Assembly: GCA_029962745.1 (NCBI GenBank)
Contig: CM057171.1
Coordinates: 21,994,637 to 22,058,636 of the forward strand
Reading direction: 5' to 3'
DNA from: Echinometra lucunter
Lineage: Eukaryota > Echinodermata > Echinoidea > Camarodonta > Echinometridae
DNA: 64,000 nt
Positions within the stretch are counted from its first letter, which is position 1. Every line of letters begins with the position of its first letter. The notes below the pieces were generated by a model. The model was given only the letters and a program-made list of their open reading frames with translations, did not search any database and was not told the origin of the DNA. Shown in pieces: positions 10,321 through 21,019 of the stretch. The translations under genes were made by a program, and so were the position numbers.

Positions 10321-10678
10321 AGGCGCTTTCAGGTACGATGCGACTTTGTGGCGCGACTTTGTGTGCACACATTTTTTTGTGTGTGTGTGCGCGTGTGTGC
10401 ACGCGCGCGCGCGTGTGTGTGTGTACAGGTCAATGGGGTATGGGGCGATCAAAAAAAAAAAATGTCACCGAGGCAGGATATATTTTGGTTTGCTGCCTGG
10501 CTGCAAGAAAATGCACACCAATCAAATTCCTGAAAAGTTAGAGCAAAATATGTTATCAAGAGATTTTTTGCACAAGTTTTGACAAGGCTCTCTTTAATGT
10601 GAGAGTTGACAGATTTCATAATGTGCGTTCATTAGCACAAGTGGCGGGACAAAGTCGCATCATATTTGAAAGTGCCTA
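10321..10678. mobile_element. Small inverted-repeat element around a Z-DNA-like GT/CG tract
   Basis: AGGCGCTTTCAGGTACGATG with GCGACTTTGTGGCG at 10321-10355 pairs with GTGGCGGGACAAAGTCGCAT and AAAGTGCCT at 10641-10678. Between them at 10376-10430 is an alternating purine-pyrimidine tract of GT and CG dinucleotides. The overlapping frames rich in Cys, Val and Arg come from that tract. It is probably a miniature transposon. Confidence 0.6.
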
Positions 10679-11633
10679 TAAGAATGTTCTTCGACATAAT
10701 GAAGAGCTTATTTCTAACAGACGCTGAATAAACTTTGAGTGATTTCGAGTAAATTAAGGATTATCATTTTTCATTTCCTCCTTCGAAACATCAAATGTTT
10801 TTTTTACAGTTGAAAGTACCAGTATTATACATCTAAAAATTGAGAATTGGAAAAAAATATGCATGAATACTAATTTGTTAAGATTTTTAATGTATTTTTA
10901 ATACATGACTTCCAATGTTGCAAACAATAATTCCAAAAAGGAGCTAAATCCTAGTTTGTTTTCAAAAGGCGTTTAAACCATTCAAATGAAAAATATAGAA
11001 AACTTCTAGATAGATTAATCCTCAAGAAGGATTTCTCCCATTCTCAGTTTGTTAGATGACTATTGCTGGTACTTGCAACAGTGAAAAAATGTTGATGCTC
11101 CGAAGAAGAAAAGAGTTTCAATAAAATTCCCTGATTTACGCAATGAAAGTGGATTTAGCGCCTTTTGGAAATAAACACATTTGGATTTAGAGCCTTTTAA
11201 AAACATAACATCCGCCAATGTTGTCTACTTTCCTTTATTTATTTTTTTTAAATATTAAAATTAGTCATATCGGAGCGCGGACGGAACAAAAATCAAATCG
11301 TGCTAAAACCTTGATTTCGGTGAAAAATGGATAAAGCGCCTTTGAAAATAAGCCTTTCATTAATATGCATGTTATTGCAGACATCTCCATACGAACATGG
11401 ACAGATACAGTATAATTGATATATCTGTTTTTAAACTAATCATTATTATCATGATCATCATTAATATACTACCATTACCATCATCATCATTGTCTCTACC
11501 GTATATTCTGTCCTTCGAAATCTCAGGTTAAAATTCTGATTTTCTTTAATACTGCTCTGAGAATAGTACAAACAAATTTTACAATTGTATGCCTACAGAT
11601 TATTTGTGAGTTTCTCCAATTTAGGCACACTAC
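10679..11633. other. Presumed intron of the minus-strand receptor gene
   Basis: AT-rich sequence between the transmembrane exon and the tail exon. The phase difference between those exons predicts a further exon here of length 3n+2. I looked for one on the minus strand and found no candidate with both good splice signals and an open frame. Confidence 0.4.
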
Positions 11634-11861
11634 CTGTAGGCCATACATCCTTTACAATATGATTCCATAAACCCAGAAACGTACTGATAAAGAACATTTC
11701 ACTTATTTTTTTCACAAAGACAAAGAATGCAGCCATACACATCAGAACCATAATGAACAATTTCAAGGCTGTTCTCAGAAGAAAAGTGATGAAATAATCT
11801 CTTCCACCAGGCCCACTTGTAGATTGTGCAAGACGCTCAGTAGAAATACTTTTTTTTTGCC
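11634..11861 (-). CDS. Transmembrane exon of the receptor gene
   Basis: The minus-strand acceptor is TTTTATTCACAG at 11862 and the donor is CCTACAG^GTAGTG after 11634. The 228-base exon has two leading bases, 75 open codons and one trailing base, so it is phase 1 at both ends, the usual phase for extracellular modules in such receptors. Codons 1-30 are polar, with STERLAQSTSGPGGRDY. A hydrophobic stretch LKLFIMVLMCMAAFFVFV is followed by KK, a typical stop-transfer. A second hydrophobic patch (MFFISTFLGLW) follows the lysines. The trailing G of the sushi exon upstream plus the leading GG here makes a glycine codon, so the two join in frame. I infer a type I membrane protein. The family of the whole protein is not certain. 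Confidence 0.7.
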
Positions 11862-11982
11862 CTGTGAATAAAAGTTCAGTTACTATTCAGTTGAACTCAA
11901 AATATACTTATGAGGCCTTACAATCTTGCATTATTTTATTTATTTATTCATTTTTTGTGTTATCATTGTAATTATTGAGTAG

Positions 11983-12195
11983 AGGTGGTGTGGCTAAGAG
12001 GATAAGTCTCCGGACTTTGCACCAGAAGGTCCGTGGTTCGAATCCCTGCCGCGGCACTAATGTCCTTTGGCAAGACATGAATCTACATTTGCCACGTCTT
12101 TCCGATGGTAGCGTTAAAGGTCGGTCTCAGACGTAAAAAAATCATATTTGATTGATACACGTCTGTAAAAACCCAATGCAACAACAACATTTTCT
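11983..12195 (+). mobile_element. tRNA-derived SINE
   Basis: An A box (TGGCTAAGAGGATAAG, 11991-12006) and a B box (GGTTCGAATCC, 12035-12045) are correctly spaced for an internal RNA polymerase III promoter. A non-tRNA body follows (CTTTGGCAAGACATGAATCT) with a CAA-rich tail near 12180-12195. The tRNA part does not fold into a complete cloverleaf, so it is a SINE head and not a tRNA gene. It lies in the presumed intron between the sushi and transmembrane exons, opposite to the gene. Confidence 0.8.
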
Positions 12196-12342
12196 TTTGC
12201 GTTTCCATATCAAAGGAACGGTATCATACCTCATACTTCACTGAGCTGCTTCTTCCCATCGTCGTTTCCTGGTGGTATTATAATCATAGTTACTGATTCT
12301 ATAGGATCTTTTAATCCCAAGATGCATATGTTGCATATCATG

Positions 12343-13042
12343 CCCATTGGACGCTAAATACGTAGAAGCATAAGTCCTTTAAGAAAAATGAAATTAAGAA
12401 TACATGCATTCAGTATAAAATTCCGTTAAGGTTTTATCTTCATTTATAGTCAGCGAGTTTAACAAGGGGGCGGGATACCGGACCTGGGGGACCGGGGGAG
12501 GGTAGTTGCCCCCCCCCCCCAAGAACCTTTAAGATTATGGCATAATGTTCGGAGGGTTGGGCCTGGATGATTACATTAAAAGACGAAGTGATAGACCGAA
12601 ACGACTATATATATATAAAAAAAAAAGAAGAAGAACAAATACATAAAACCTCTAGGTTTCAGGTCAGCTGAATGTAGATATTCTAAGTAAGAAAAAATGA
12701 TTAATTTCATCAGTGAAATTAGATACCAAAGCTCAGTATGTATCCAAATTTGTCAAATCAGAAGAATCTAACAATGACTTTTCCTTTTTGTTCATCTTTT
12801 ACTCTTGAATGAGGTACTTTATAATTAATGTTTCTATGTGGTTTCAGCGCAAAGAATGATACTCGCACATGCCCATTGGACGCATAAATACCTAGAAGCA
12901 CAAGTCCTTTAAGAAAAATGAAATTAAAAATACATGCATTCAGTATAAAATTCTGGTAAGGTTTTATTACATTTATAGTCAGTGAGTTTAACAAGGGGGC
13001 GGGATACCGGATCTGGGGGGAGGGTAGTTGACCCCTCCCCTA
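12343..13042. repeat. Direct repeat pair of about 180 bp, 527 bp apart
   Basis: GCCCATTGGACGC starts the first copy at 12343 and the second near 12870. Both continue through AAGTCCTTTAAGAAAAATGA, ATACATGCATTCAGTATAAA and AACAAGGGGGCGGGATACCG, ending in a G/C tract near 12525 and 13042. They are close in sequence, so this is a fairly recent local duplication within the intron. Confidence 0.85.
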
Positions 13043-13520
13043 AAAAGTAAGATTTGTTATTTGATATCTTGCCTAAAATTGTGCATTTAGGAAAAATAGA
13101 ACGGGACCCAATCACAGCTGCTGATCGAGCGAAGTGACTTCTGTTCTTAAGCTTGATTGTGGCCCATCTCCTTTATTTTTTTTAGTGAAAGAATAATGAC
13201 CCAGACTTAGATTTTCTTTGAAATCCAACATTTCCTTACCTCTGAAAAACCCAGACATGAAATGAAAGTGGTTTGGAAAGTGCCTCCTACATTAGCAGAC
13301 ATTTTTTTTAGTGCACTTTATGCACCATATAGACAGATGAACTGGTCAAATGCACATCCCAGTTTACAACAAGGGAAATAATTCAAAATTTTCAATCACT
13401 TTCCTCTTTCTATTTTTTAATCATACATGTAAATATACATGATTAACAGCCAATAGGTCACACGCACATATTTATTCTTGATTTCATTATAAGTAAATCT
13501 AAAAGATATAACACAATTAC
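13043..13520. other. Presumed intron, no feature recognised
   Basis: AT-rich sequence immediately downstream, on the minus strand, of the sushi exon donor (G^GTAATTGTG). Nothing else can be supported. Confidence 0.4.
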
Positions 13521-13719
13521 CTTCCATGACCGGCACGACTGGGTCTGGACAAGTTACAACTGGTTCACTCCAGAGCCCTTTGTTATGACATTGAAGGGTG
13601 AAGTTAGCATTGCTGGGATCACACGTTACATTCAACTCTGTCACCGAAGTTATCATTCAGACGAAGATCTTGAATGGTGGCGTGTTTGAGAATATAAGGA
13701 ACGCTACAATTCAATTGAC
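13521..13719 (-). CDS. Sushi (CCP) domain exon with a one-base frameshift
   Basis: The minus-strand acceptor TTTTACTTTCCAG ends at 13720 and the donor GAAG^GTAATT follows 13521. The exon starts with two bases that complete a codon and ends with one, so it is phase 1-1, as sushi exons usually are. The first frame reads QLNCSVPYILKHATIQDLRL then NDNFGDRV. After one extra base (a G in GTTGAATG) the other frame reads NVTCDPSNANFTLQCHNKGL then WSEPVVTCPDP. The four cysteines, the tryptophan and the spacing fit a complete CCP module, which in family members mediates extracellular binding. The 199-base length is one more than a multiple of three fitting the phases, confirming the single-base insertion. 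This is either a sequencing error or real decay. It joins in phase with the SRCR exon copies upstream and the transmembrane exon downstream. Confidence 0.8.
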
Positions 13720-15016
13720 CTGGAAAGTAAAAGAGAACGAAAGCGGAGAACAAGAGAATTGAAATAATGCTAACAATGATTAATATGATTCATGATTAAA
13801 CTCATGACACTTCGTGACCTATATAGGCCTCATCCTTGTCACACCACAATGAAATACCTTGTTTCTTCGACTGCCAGACCGTAACATCTTATTGTTTTGA
13901 ATATAAGTACAAAGAATATTCAGTTAGCATGAATCGATGAGATCTTCTCATTCCCCCCTACTGCAATGGCACTTATGACGAGTTCCAAAATTTGTCTACG
14001 CCATGGTGAATCTGATAAAGAGGCACTTTTGGTTAGAACGATGCTTACATTTCAAAAATGTCTACGAGTAAAATAGAGCTGTAAATCAACAATATAATAT
14101 TACATATGATGACTGATATGGTGCCTCTAAGCAATTACTGTTGTCTGAATTATAACCCTACAGCATACATCTAAATGATATATTAAATCACCAATATCTG
14201 CCGAATATGACTCTATTGGGGTACCTTGCTTGCCCTCCGAAACCATTCTTTTTCCATTTACAATGTAGATTCGTCACCAATTTCACTTATGATTTACATT
14301 TAATGTAAATCATTAGTGATCATTTGGTAATAATATCCACAAGTCCTTTGGAAGCTCATAGAGACGATAGATGATAATGTGATATATGCGCTATACAAGA
14401 ATGGAATTAATGTACATCTTTCTTTATTGTTCGAGGATTGTTGGACACCTCGCTGCCCAAATATTATGATATTCGGGCATTTCGCCTTTGGAATAAGAGT
14501 GCTGGCTGCGCGAAACTACCTTGTTTATAGATATCATGAGCACGCACAGCGGGGGAGGGGGGGTGGAGAAAGAGAGAGAGAGAAAGAAGAGTTTTATATA
14601 TTGAAATCAGGTTTTAGTGTATTGTTAGTCCATTCTCATGATTTTAGTAACGTAGATTTTCCTGGCATCCTCCATTCTCATAGTGGAATAAAACGATAGG
14701 CTAATGGTTGCAGGCTGTTATCTCCTGAAAATTCATGGCTTTTAGGTTAACTTGCAACTCAATTCCTCGATTAGAAGAATAGTATAACATCAGCCAAAGA
14801 AACGAGATGCTCTTTCAGGTTTTCCCTTTTTCTTTAGCCCCCCCCCCCTCCGGGTAAAAAAATGAGGGAAGTGGGAATATCCAACCGCCCCCTTTTCATG
14901 GCTTAACGAGGGAAGAAAACGGAAAAAGAGAAAAGGAAGAGGAAGGAGAGGAGAGGAGAAACGAAAAAAGAAACAGAAAGGAAAAGAAAAGAAAAGAAAA
15001 AGGAAAAGAAAAGGAA

Positions 15017-15056
<40 letters not shown>

Positions 15057-15159
15057 AAAGGAAAGAAGAGCAAAGAAAAAAGAAAGAAAAGAGAAAGTCT
15101 CTGCAATTCCGATAGCCATTTACACCTGCATGGGCAGAAAATGGAAAATGGACAATCGA
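13720..15159. other. Presumed intron with purine-rich low complexity
   Basis: It lies between the sushi exon and the nearest SRCR copy. 14545-14585 and 14925-15090 are GA-rich, with a (GA)n microsatellite at about 15019-15054. The Ser/Leu/Phe-rich minus-strand frames over 100 codons here are shadows of that tract. Confidence 0.7.
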
Positions 15160-15293
15160 AAATGAAGTGTCTTGCCAAAACAAAACAAAACAACAAACAA
15201 AGAACAACAAGCAAAAACAGTGAGCTGTGCTTCGAACCCTCAACCCTTTTATTGAGAGTAAAGTGAATTAATCACAGTACCACGGCACCTCAC
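15160..15293 (-). mobile_element. tRNA-derived SINE, minus strand
   Basis: Read on the minus strand it starts near 15293 with GAGGTGCCGTGGTACTGTGA, contains a B box GGTTCGAAGC near 15230, and passes through a TTG/TTTTG-rich stretch into TTTTGGCAAGACACTTCATT. The last motif matches the body of the SINE at 11983, so the two belong to the same or a related family. Confidence 0.65.
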
Positions 15294-15584
15294 CTGATCA
15301 GCATGTTCTAGAAGATTGATCACTACTTAATAAAATTTTGACATTTCCTTGCTTATTAAGAGTAAAGCTTTGCTATGAGCAACTTATTACAGTTCCCAAA
15401 AGGTATGGGGCTACCATGGTTACTATTTATCCCCGATGAAATTTGGTCTATGCAGAATCAATTTCGATTAAAAAGTAATAAGGGGAGGGGGTGGTAAACA
15501 ATTCAGCTTTTGATCAACCCAATATAAAAAACCTTAGTCACAAACTGCATTTGAGCATACAGATAGTACAGTCAAACGTCTCAC

Positions 15585-15740
15585 CTGGTTTGTGGCAAGC
15601 AACGAATGCTTTTGATTATTTTATCTTGACATGATTCGTGCAGCTTTGTATGACAATTTCAGCACTCGTAAGAGCAGCGCGACACTTTGGTCATAGGGTA
15701 CGTGCTGGTATATGAATTCTTCCTAAGCAATTCTGCTTTC
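15585..15740 (-). pseudogene. SRCR exon relic 1 (C-terminal half)
   Basis: The 3' end reads TGCCACAAACCAG^GTGAGACG on the minus strand, the hallmark shared by the array. MTKVSRCSYEC matches the position of MTKV.SCAYG in other copies, but a stop follows and the frame is lost before the conserved cysteine near the splice site. The nearest copy to the sushi exon, and heavily decayed. The upstream half is not recognisable. Confidence 0.5.
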
Positions 15741-16325
15741 CATTTTCGACTCCCATCCTGCTTTACATTTTCGAACAGCTTGCATGCTATAGTCTTATTG
15801 GACTTGACTCGTTGCATATTATTATTATTTTTAAACAGGTAATGCCATGCGTATTAGAAACAAATCTTTTCTGAATACAATTTATGCATTTTGTTTATTG
15901 TGATTTCATTGCTATAAAAGTCAAAGTATAAGAATTCACAGAGGTAAAGAAGTTGTATGTTAATCAGTGTTGCTCTGTGTATATATTTACGGGTGAATTA
16001 CGTATTCTTCATATATCATGTTGATGCATATAGGAAGTGGCGAAAATTTTCCACCACCTATCATTTCGAACTCTTTATGTGGCTTCGAGATAAGTCTAAG
16101 TGTCCAAGCTTCCATCATTATAACTTCTCTTTCGCCTTTTCGATTCCTGTTTAAAATTTACCAAACGATTTATCATCTTCTGTAGGCTTTGCCTTTCAAA
16201 TTACCACATATTCAGGCAGTCATTCTCGGAGCTATAGGTAGCATGGTTAACTACATAACGGCCTAAAAAGGTTAAGTTATTAGTCGAGGTATCTTTCTAT
16301 GTACCTACCATAGACCTTTGCTAAA
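15741..16325. other. No gene recognised
   Basis: AT-rich sequence between two SRCR relics. It may include the unrecognisable 5' half of relic 1. Confidence 0.35.
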
Positions 16326-16437
16326 TTGGCCAACTTGGTTTCAGTAGGTTACAACATGGCGCAATTTCTTTTGTATTGTGCTTGCCTAACAAAGCAATAC
16401 GCGCCATGTTCTAACCTATTGAAACCGAGTTGGTCAA
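16326..16437. repeat. Long hairpin, arms about 38 bp
   Basis: TTGGCCAACTTGGTTTCAGT with AGGTTACAACATGGCGC at 16326-16362 pairs with GCGCCATGTTCTAACCTATT with GAAACCGAGTTGGTCAA at 16401-16437, with about four mismatches and a loop of roughly 38 bases. It is probably a tiny foldback element. A transcript could form a hairpin of microRNA-precursor size, but nothing shows that it does. Confidence 0.75.
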
Positions 16438-16699
16438 ACTGTAAAAAAGAATCTTTTTACTGACCTTTGCTCTGATTTTGCGGCGAAAGCGCATCATGAA
16501 TATATGGTGGCTTATATAATTTAAATCTAAGTGAGAACTCCACGATTTTCATAGTATGTGATTGAAAACGTCGCACAAAGCTCCGATTTTTCTTTCAGCT
16601 TTCTTTCCTTTTTAATGCTAAAATACTGGATCCCCATCAAAAAAAAAAAAAAAAAAGAAGAAGAAAAAAAAAAACAAAGAATCAAGTCGAACGTCTCAC

Positions 16700-16830
16700 C
16701 TGGTTTGTGGCATCAAAAGAATGTTTAGTATTGGTTTGACTGTGAATAATACGAGCAGATTCGGTGTTTCATACCATAAGCGCAGTTCTGCACTACGGTC
16801 ATGCCGTACGAGATGCTAATGACGCGTCAA
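16700..16830 (-). pseudogene. SRCR exon relic 2 (C-terminal half)
   Basis: One frame reads GMTVVQNCAYGMKHRICSYY, then a stop, then CHKP before the intact donor CCACAAACCAG^GTGAGACG. This matches the SRCR C-terminal pattern with cysteines spaced as C-x8-C-x18-C, interrupted by two stops. The 5' half is not recognisable. Confidence 0.65.
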
Positions 16831-16879
16831 TAGTAGTTCAAGCTAAAATAAGAGAGTTTTGCAAAAAAGATTGAGCAGA

Positions 16880-17260
16880 CAAACTGGAGCCGTCATATTT
16901 TAGTTAACTTTATATGAAACTTAAGTCTACACATTCTTACCGGCAGGAGGTAGAACATAAGTTTTGTTCGTTAGCTAGTTGGTTTGTTTGTTTTTGTTTG
17001 TTTGCATCGGCAAAGCAAAGATTTTCTAAGCAAAGATTTCTGGTTTGACAGGAAGTCGCAGCTCAGCCAAGTTACTTCCTCTGCAGACGTGTTTGTGATT
17101 GTTTTGGATTTGAAATTATGCTCCCGTCAAATGGCGAATTTTGCCTCTCTAAATCTCACAATCACTTATCCGCACTAAGGGTATTTTTTTTCTTTTTTTT
17201 GAGTGCAAACTATATATGTGACCTTATTCCATTTCTTGAGATCTTACCTACAATTGTGAG
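16880..17260. other. No gene recognised
   Basis: Mixed AT-rich sequence between SRCR relic 2 and the tail of the LINE. Nothing supported. Confidence 0.35.
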
Positions 17261-17267
17261 CATATAT

Positions 17268-18665
17268 AATACTACTACTACTACTACTACTACTAATAAC
17301 AATAATAATAATAATAATAATATTAATAATAATTGTAAATTTATATTGCGCAATTTTTTTATGAATATGCTTAACTGCGCAGAACAAAACATATTAAAAA
17401 CTAGGAAGGGTAATACCAACAATAACATAAATGAACATAAGTTATATCATAGCTAAGGGGGAACCTGGAAAGCCTACTCTCTACAAAAATGCCTTACAAC
17501 AAGCATGACAAACGCATCTACAGAAGGCTCTCCTGAAACAGGTAAGTTTTCAGAAGATTTTAAAACAAATCAGTCGATGATGCATGTCTATTTGAGGGAG
17601 GGAGACTATTCCAGAGTTTGGGTGCAGCACAAAGGCACGGTCACCTAGAGTAATCTTTGTTTTACACGGTGGAATACTGAGGAGCATGGTGTCATTGGAG
17701 CTACGGAGCCTGTAGGACTGGGAGTGTGATTTCATTGTCAGGAGTTTACTCAGATAAATGGGGGCCAAGCCATGGAGTACCTTATAAAAAAGAAGAAGTA
17801 GTTTGAATTTAATTCTCTGGCGTACTGGAAGCCAGTGCAGATCTTGAAGTAATGGACTTACATGAGAGAATTTGGGGGAATCGCAGATAAGTTTGGCACA
17901 TGCATTTTGTACACATTGCAATTTACATATCTGAGATTCTTGTAAGCCAAACAGCAGTGCATTACAATAGTCTAATTTGCTTGTTACAAAGGCATGGACC
18001 AGTGTACTGATACATGTGCGAGTTAGGTATTTACGGAAGTGACGAAGGTTATATAGATGATATAAGGCTGCTTTGCATGTTTTGGATATGTGGGTCTCCA
18101 TGTTCAGGTCAGATTCAAATCAGACACCAAGGTTTTTTGCATCCATGGATTGCTGGATTACAGGATTTCCAACTGTTATACAGTTAACATTCAGTTTTGA
18201 CACTTGCCTAGGTGATCCAATGATAAGGAATTCAGTTCTGCTGTCGTTGAGTTTCAACTTACTGCTTAACATCCACCAACGGAGATCCCTTAGACAGTAT
18301 TCGAGAGCTAAAACACAGGACCGTTCTTGTTCCCCGACTGGGCTAAATGAAATGTATAACTGCGTATCATCTGCATAGCAGTGACAAGATATGTTGCGAG
18401 AATATGCTTTGATGATTGCAAAAAGCCGACGAGAACAAAGGGAAAAGGAGGGGTCCGAGCCTGGAACCTTGAGCAATGCCCCATCTAACATCACATTTCT
18501 TCGCGGTGATGTCACCGATTGATATTTCTTGTTCCCTATCGCACAAGTATGACTGTAACCAAGACAAAACAGAATCTGTAATTCCAAAATCAGACTGTAA
18601 TATTTCAGCTGAATAGGATTACACTTATTCCAAGATAAAGCACCATTTGTCAAAATCTTTCGCTT
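17268..18665 (-). pseudogene. CR1/L2-like LINE, 5'-truncated, reverse transcriptase fossil
   Basis: Minus-strand frames cover the second half of a non-LTR reverse transcriptase. Visible are SWLQSYLCDREQ and GSRLGPLLF (palm region), the catalytic CYADDTQLY near 18365, then LRWWMLSSKLKLNDSRTEFL, and the C-terminal region HVSPLLQDLHWLPVRQRIKF and YKVLHGLAPIYLSKLL. At least one frameshift separates GPLLF from the YADD block, and an in-frame TGA follows KNLGV near 18120. It ends on the left in TAC and AAT microsatellite sequence (17269-17333), as these elements do. It cannot encode an active protein and is inserted in the SRCR array between relics 2 and 3. Confidence 0.92.
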
Positions 18666-18758
18666 AAAAGCATCGAAAAAGAAATTGGTTGGGATATATT
18701 ATTGTTTCCCATTAAGATTCAACACCTCTTAACAATGTTAGCAGACAAAGTGTCTCAC

Positions 18759-18900
18759 CTGGTTTGAGACAATAATGTGTGGTAAGTGTATGACAATGAA
18801 GTGTATGTGCAGGTTTAATTTCTCTCAAACCTGTAAGTACAGCCGTGCACTCGTGTCATATCATGCGCACTGGCATATATCGTATCAATCGTAGAATAGA
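18759..18900 (-). pseudogene. SRCR exon relic 3 (C-terminal half)
   Basis: DMTRVHGCTYR is followed by a stop and then, in the same frame, TCTYTSLSYTYHT. A small indel then loses the final cysteine. The donor CTCAAACCAG^GTGAGACA is retained. The order and spacing match the other copies. Confidence 0.6.
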
Positions 18901-19089
18901 CCATAACAGTTTAAAGTGTCTAAAGGAGGGTCTATTTATGCATATCCATGATATTTGTTGAGATTTCGACGGCATCTTATCATAATATATTCAGCTTATT
19001 GTGACTTGCATTGGGGTCATTATATTGTGTATCCAATTTCCGATTAATAAAATTTTCTTGAAATGTACCGGGCGCAAATAATCAGACTC

Positions 19090-20542
19090 CAGGGGCGGCG
19101 GAGCGTCTTTCAAAGTGGGGGGGGGGGGGGGGGGGGCACCAGCGAAAAGGGGTCACTTGCAAGCGGTGAATACGAGAATGAAAATATACCCCCTACATTC
19201 TATTTAGCACATTTTTATGGGGCATTTTGACACATTAATTTCATCTTTATGCGATTATAACTACATTATACTGCTCAGCCTTACTCATTTGCGAGCGAGC
19301 GAAGCGAGCGAGAAAAAGTCTAATTATTTTTGCTGAAGGCCATGGTATTGGCATTATGTTAAAAATACACTAGATTAGGCCCTCTAGTGAAAAAAGCTAC
19401 CGCTAATTCATTTTATGGGTGATCCATAATTGTCGTTGTTTTCTTCCATTTACTCTGTATATAGTGTTCCTTATGGTTACCAAGCTATAATGTTTTCAGT
19501 GCATTTGTGAGGTCTCATAGCTGCACGCGGTCATATTTTATTAGGGAAAATACACTAAATGAATGGGACTTTAAGCACAATACCATCAGGAATTGGAGAA
19601 CAGATAAAGAATTTATGGTTACAACTCACTACTCGAAGAGCCTTGCGTGAGATATATATAATAAGTAAGTGCGAGCTCGCGTAGCGAGCGAGCTTTGAAA
19701 AGAAAAAAGAAAAAAAAAATACCCTCATTGCTTCAATTTAGAGGCACCATTCCTTCCAGTGAAATTTGTAGAAGGCGCTGTGCCCTTCCTGTCCTCTGCT
19801 CCTCTGCCTCGCTCTGTAAAGTCTCTCTGATTCCTTGGAGCTATTCGTAAATGGCTCTTTCGAGGACTTTCGGGAGCTTGCCGGAGGTGAAAGGAAAATT
19901 TCAAACCAGAGGAAATGGCTCAAGAGAGAAACGGGGCCTTTATCAGATTCGAAGGAGGCACTTATAAGAAGGGGAATTGTACTTTCCCGAATGGAAAAGG
20001 GACATTATCAGAAAACAAAAAGGGCGCTAACTGCAATTATCTTACATTAACAGATGGAGAAATTGGACATACTAGAATAGAAAAGGGGCAATTATCAGAA
20101 GTAAATTAGGGCATGTATCAGACTTTAAATGGGGCACTTATCAGAGGTGAAAAGGGGCACTCTATAGAAGAGGAATAGCACTACGAAAAGGGGAAAGAAG
20201 TAGCCAAAGGGAGCAATAATCACATTTTAAAAGGGATTATTCAATTGAAGTGTAAAAGATGCATTTGCAGAAGGGAACAGAGCACTAAATAAGGAAAATG
20301 GGCGCTAATCAGGCATAAAAAGAACGGTTTTAAGAAGGGCAATTTATCTGAAACGAAAAGGGGCACTTATAAGAAGGCAAAACGGCACTTGTTAACAAAG
20401 AAATTGGGGCCTTCTAAGATGAAAGGGGGAACTGAACACGTTTGAAAGGGGGCATTTTTTTCTAGGGTAAATAGGGCCATTTTTTGGGTGCTTCGAAAAG
20501 TGGGGGGCACTGTGCCCCCCCCCCCCGGGAGCGCCGCCTCTG
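19090..20542. mobile_element. hAT-like non-autonomous element, 1.45 kb
   Basis: The left terminus is CAGGGGCGGCGGAGCG and the right terminus is GGGAGCGCCGCCTCTG. Both sides are flanked by an identical 8-bp duplication, TCAGACTC (19082-19089 and 20543-20550), as expected for hAT transposition. Inside are a poly-G tract, two GAGCGAGCGAAGCGAGCGAG clusters, and from about 19870 to 20470 a degenerate minisatellite of units resembling AAAAGGGGCACTTATCAGAA. No transposase frame is visible. A related copy lies at about 48080-49275. Confidence 0.9.
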
Positions 20543-20854
20543 TCAGACTCCACACTTGCTTTTTGGTTGAGGCCATCTATGGTTCATCATTTTATGTGTC
20601 ATTTGGTCTTTCTTCTTTCGCTACGTTAATCATTTGAATGAGGTCACGTGTCCTCATACGAGCTGATATTACGGAAGGTCGGTTTAAATAATTTCATTTT
20701 CAGAACTCTTCTTTATCGATTCATCGTAAATTCAGGCAATCGCTAGACTTCAAGTTTCCTTAATCATTTACCTCATTAGCATATAATCCATCAGAAATTT
20801 ACATTGTAGAGTATCTGAATGCTGCTAGTACCAATTTCCCGTCATACGTCTCAC

Positions 20855-21010
20855 CTGGTTTGTAGCATCTGACGTGTGCTTAGTATTTTTCTGACACTGA
20901 AAGGAACGTGTAGGTTTGATGGCTTCAATATTTTGTAAATGCATCTGCGCACTTCAGTCATATTGTATTCGTTGCGGTATTTTTCATACTCCCATTTTCA
21001 ATGCTAATGG
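20855..21010 (-). pseudogene. SRCR exon relic 4 (C-terminal half)
   Basis: NMTEVRRCIYKI aligns with NMTKV.NCAY.I of other copies. The frame then slips and the remaining cysteines are lost, although the nucleotide sequence still aligns to the intact donor GCTACAAACCAG^GTGAGACG. The flanking intron sequence (AGTACCAATTT on the plus strand) also resembles that of relic 6. Confidence 0.5.
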
Positions 21011-21019
21011 TTCAGAAGT

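Noticed and set aside
10155..10541. A 128-codon plus-strand protein with Cys/Val-rich centre
   Set aside because: It overlaps the tail exon's end and the GT/CG dinucleotide tract, and has no recognisable domain.
11983..12060. A second functional tRNA gene
   Set aside because: The cloverleaf is incomplete and the downstream body matches that of the SINE at 15160.
14790..15243. Overlapping 100-115 codon minus-strand frames rich in Phe, Leu and Ser
   Set aside because: They read the complement of a GA-rich low-complexity tract and lack any domain.
17118..17456. A 112-codon plus-strand frame with Thr and Asn runs
   Set aside because: The runs are the microsatellite tail of the LINE fossil.
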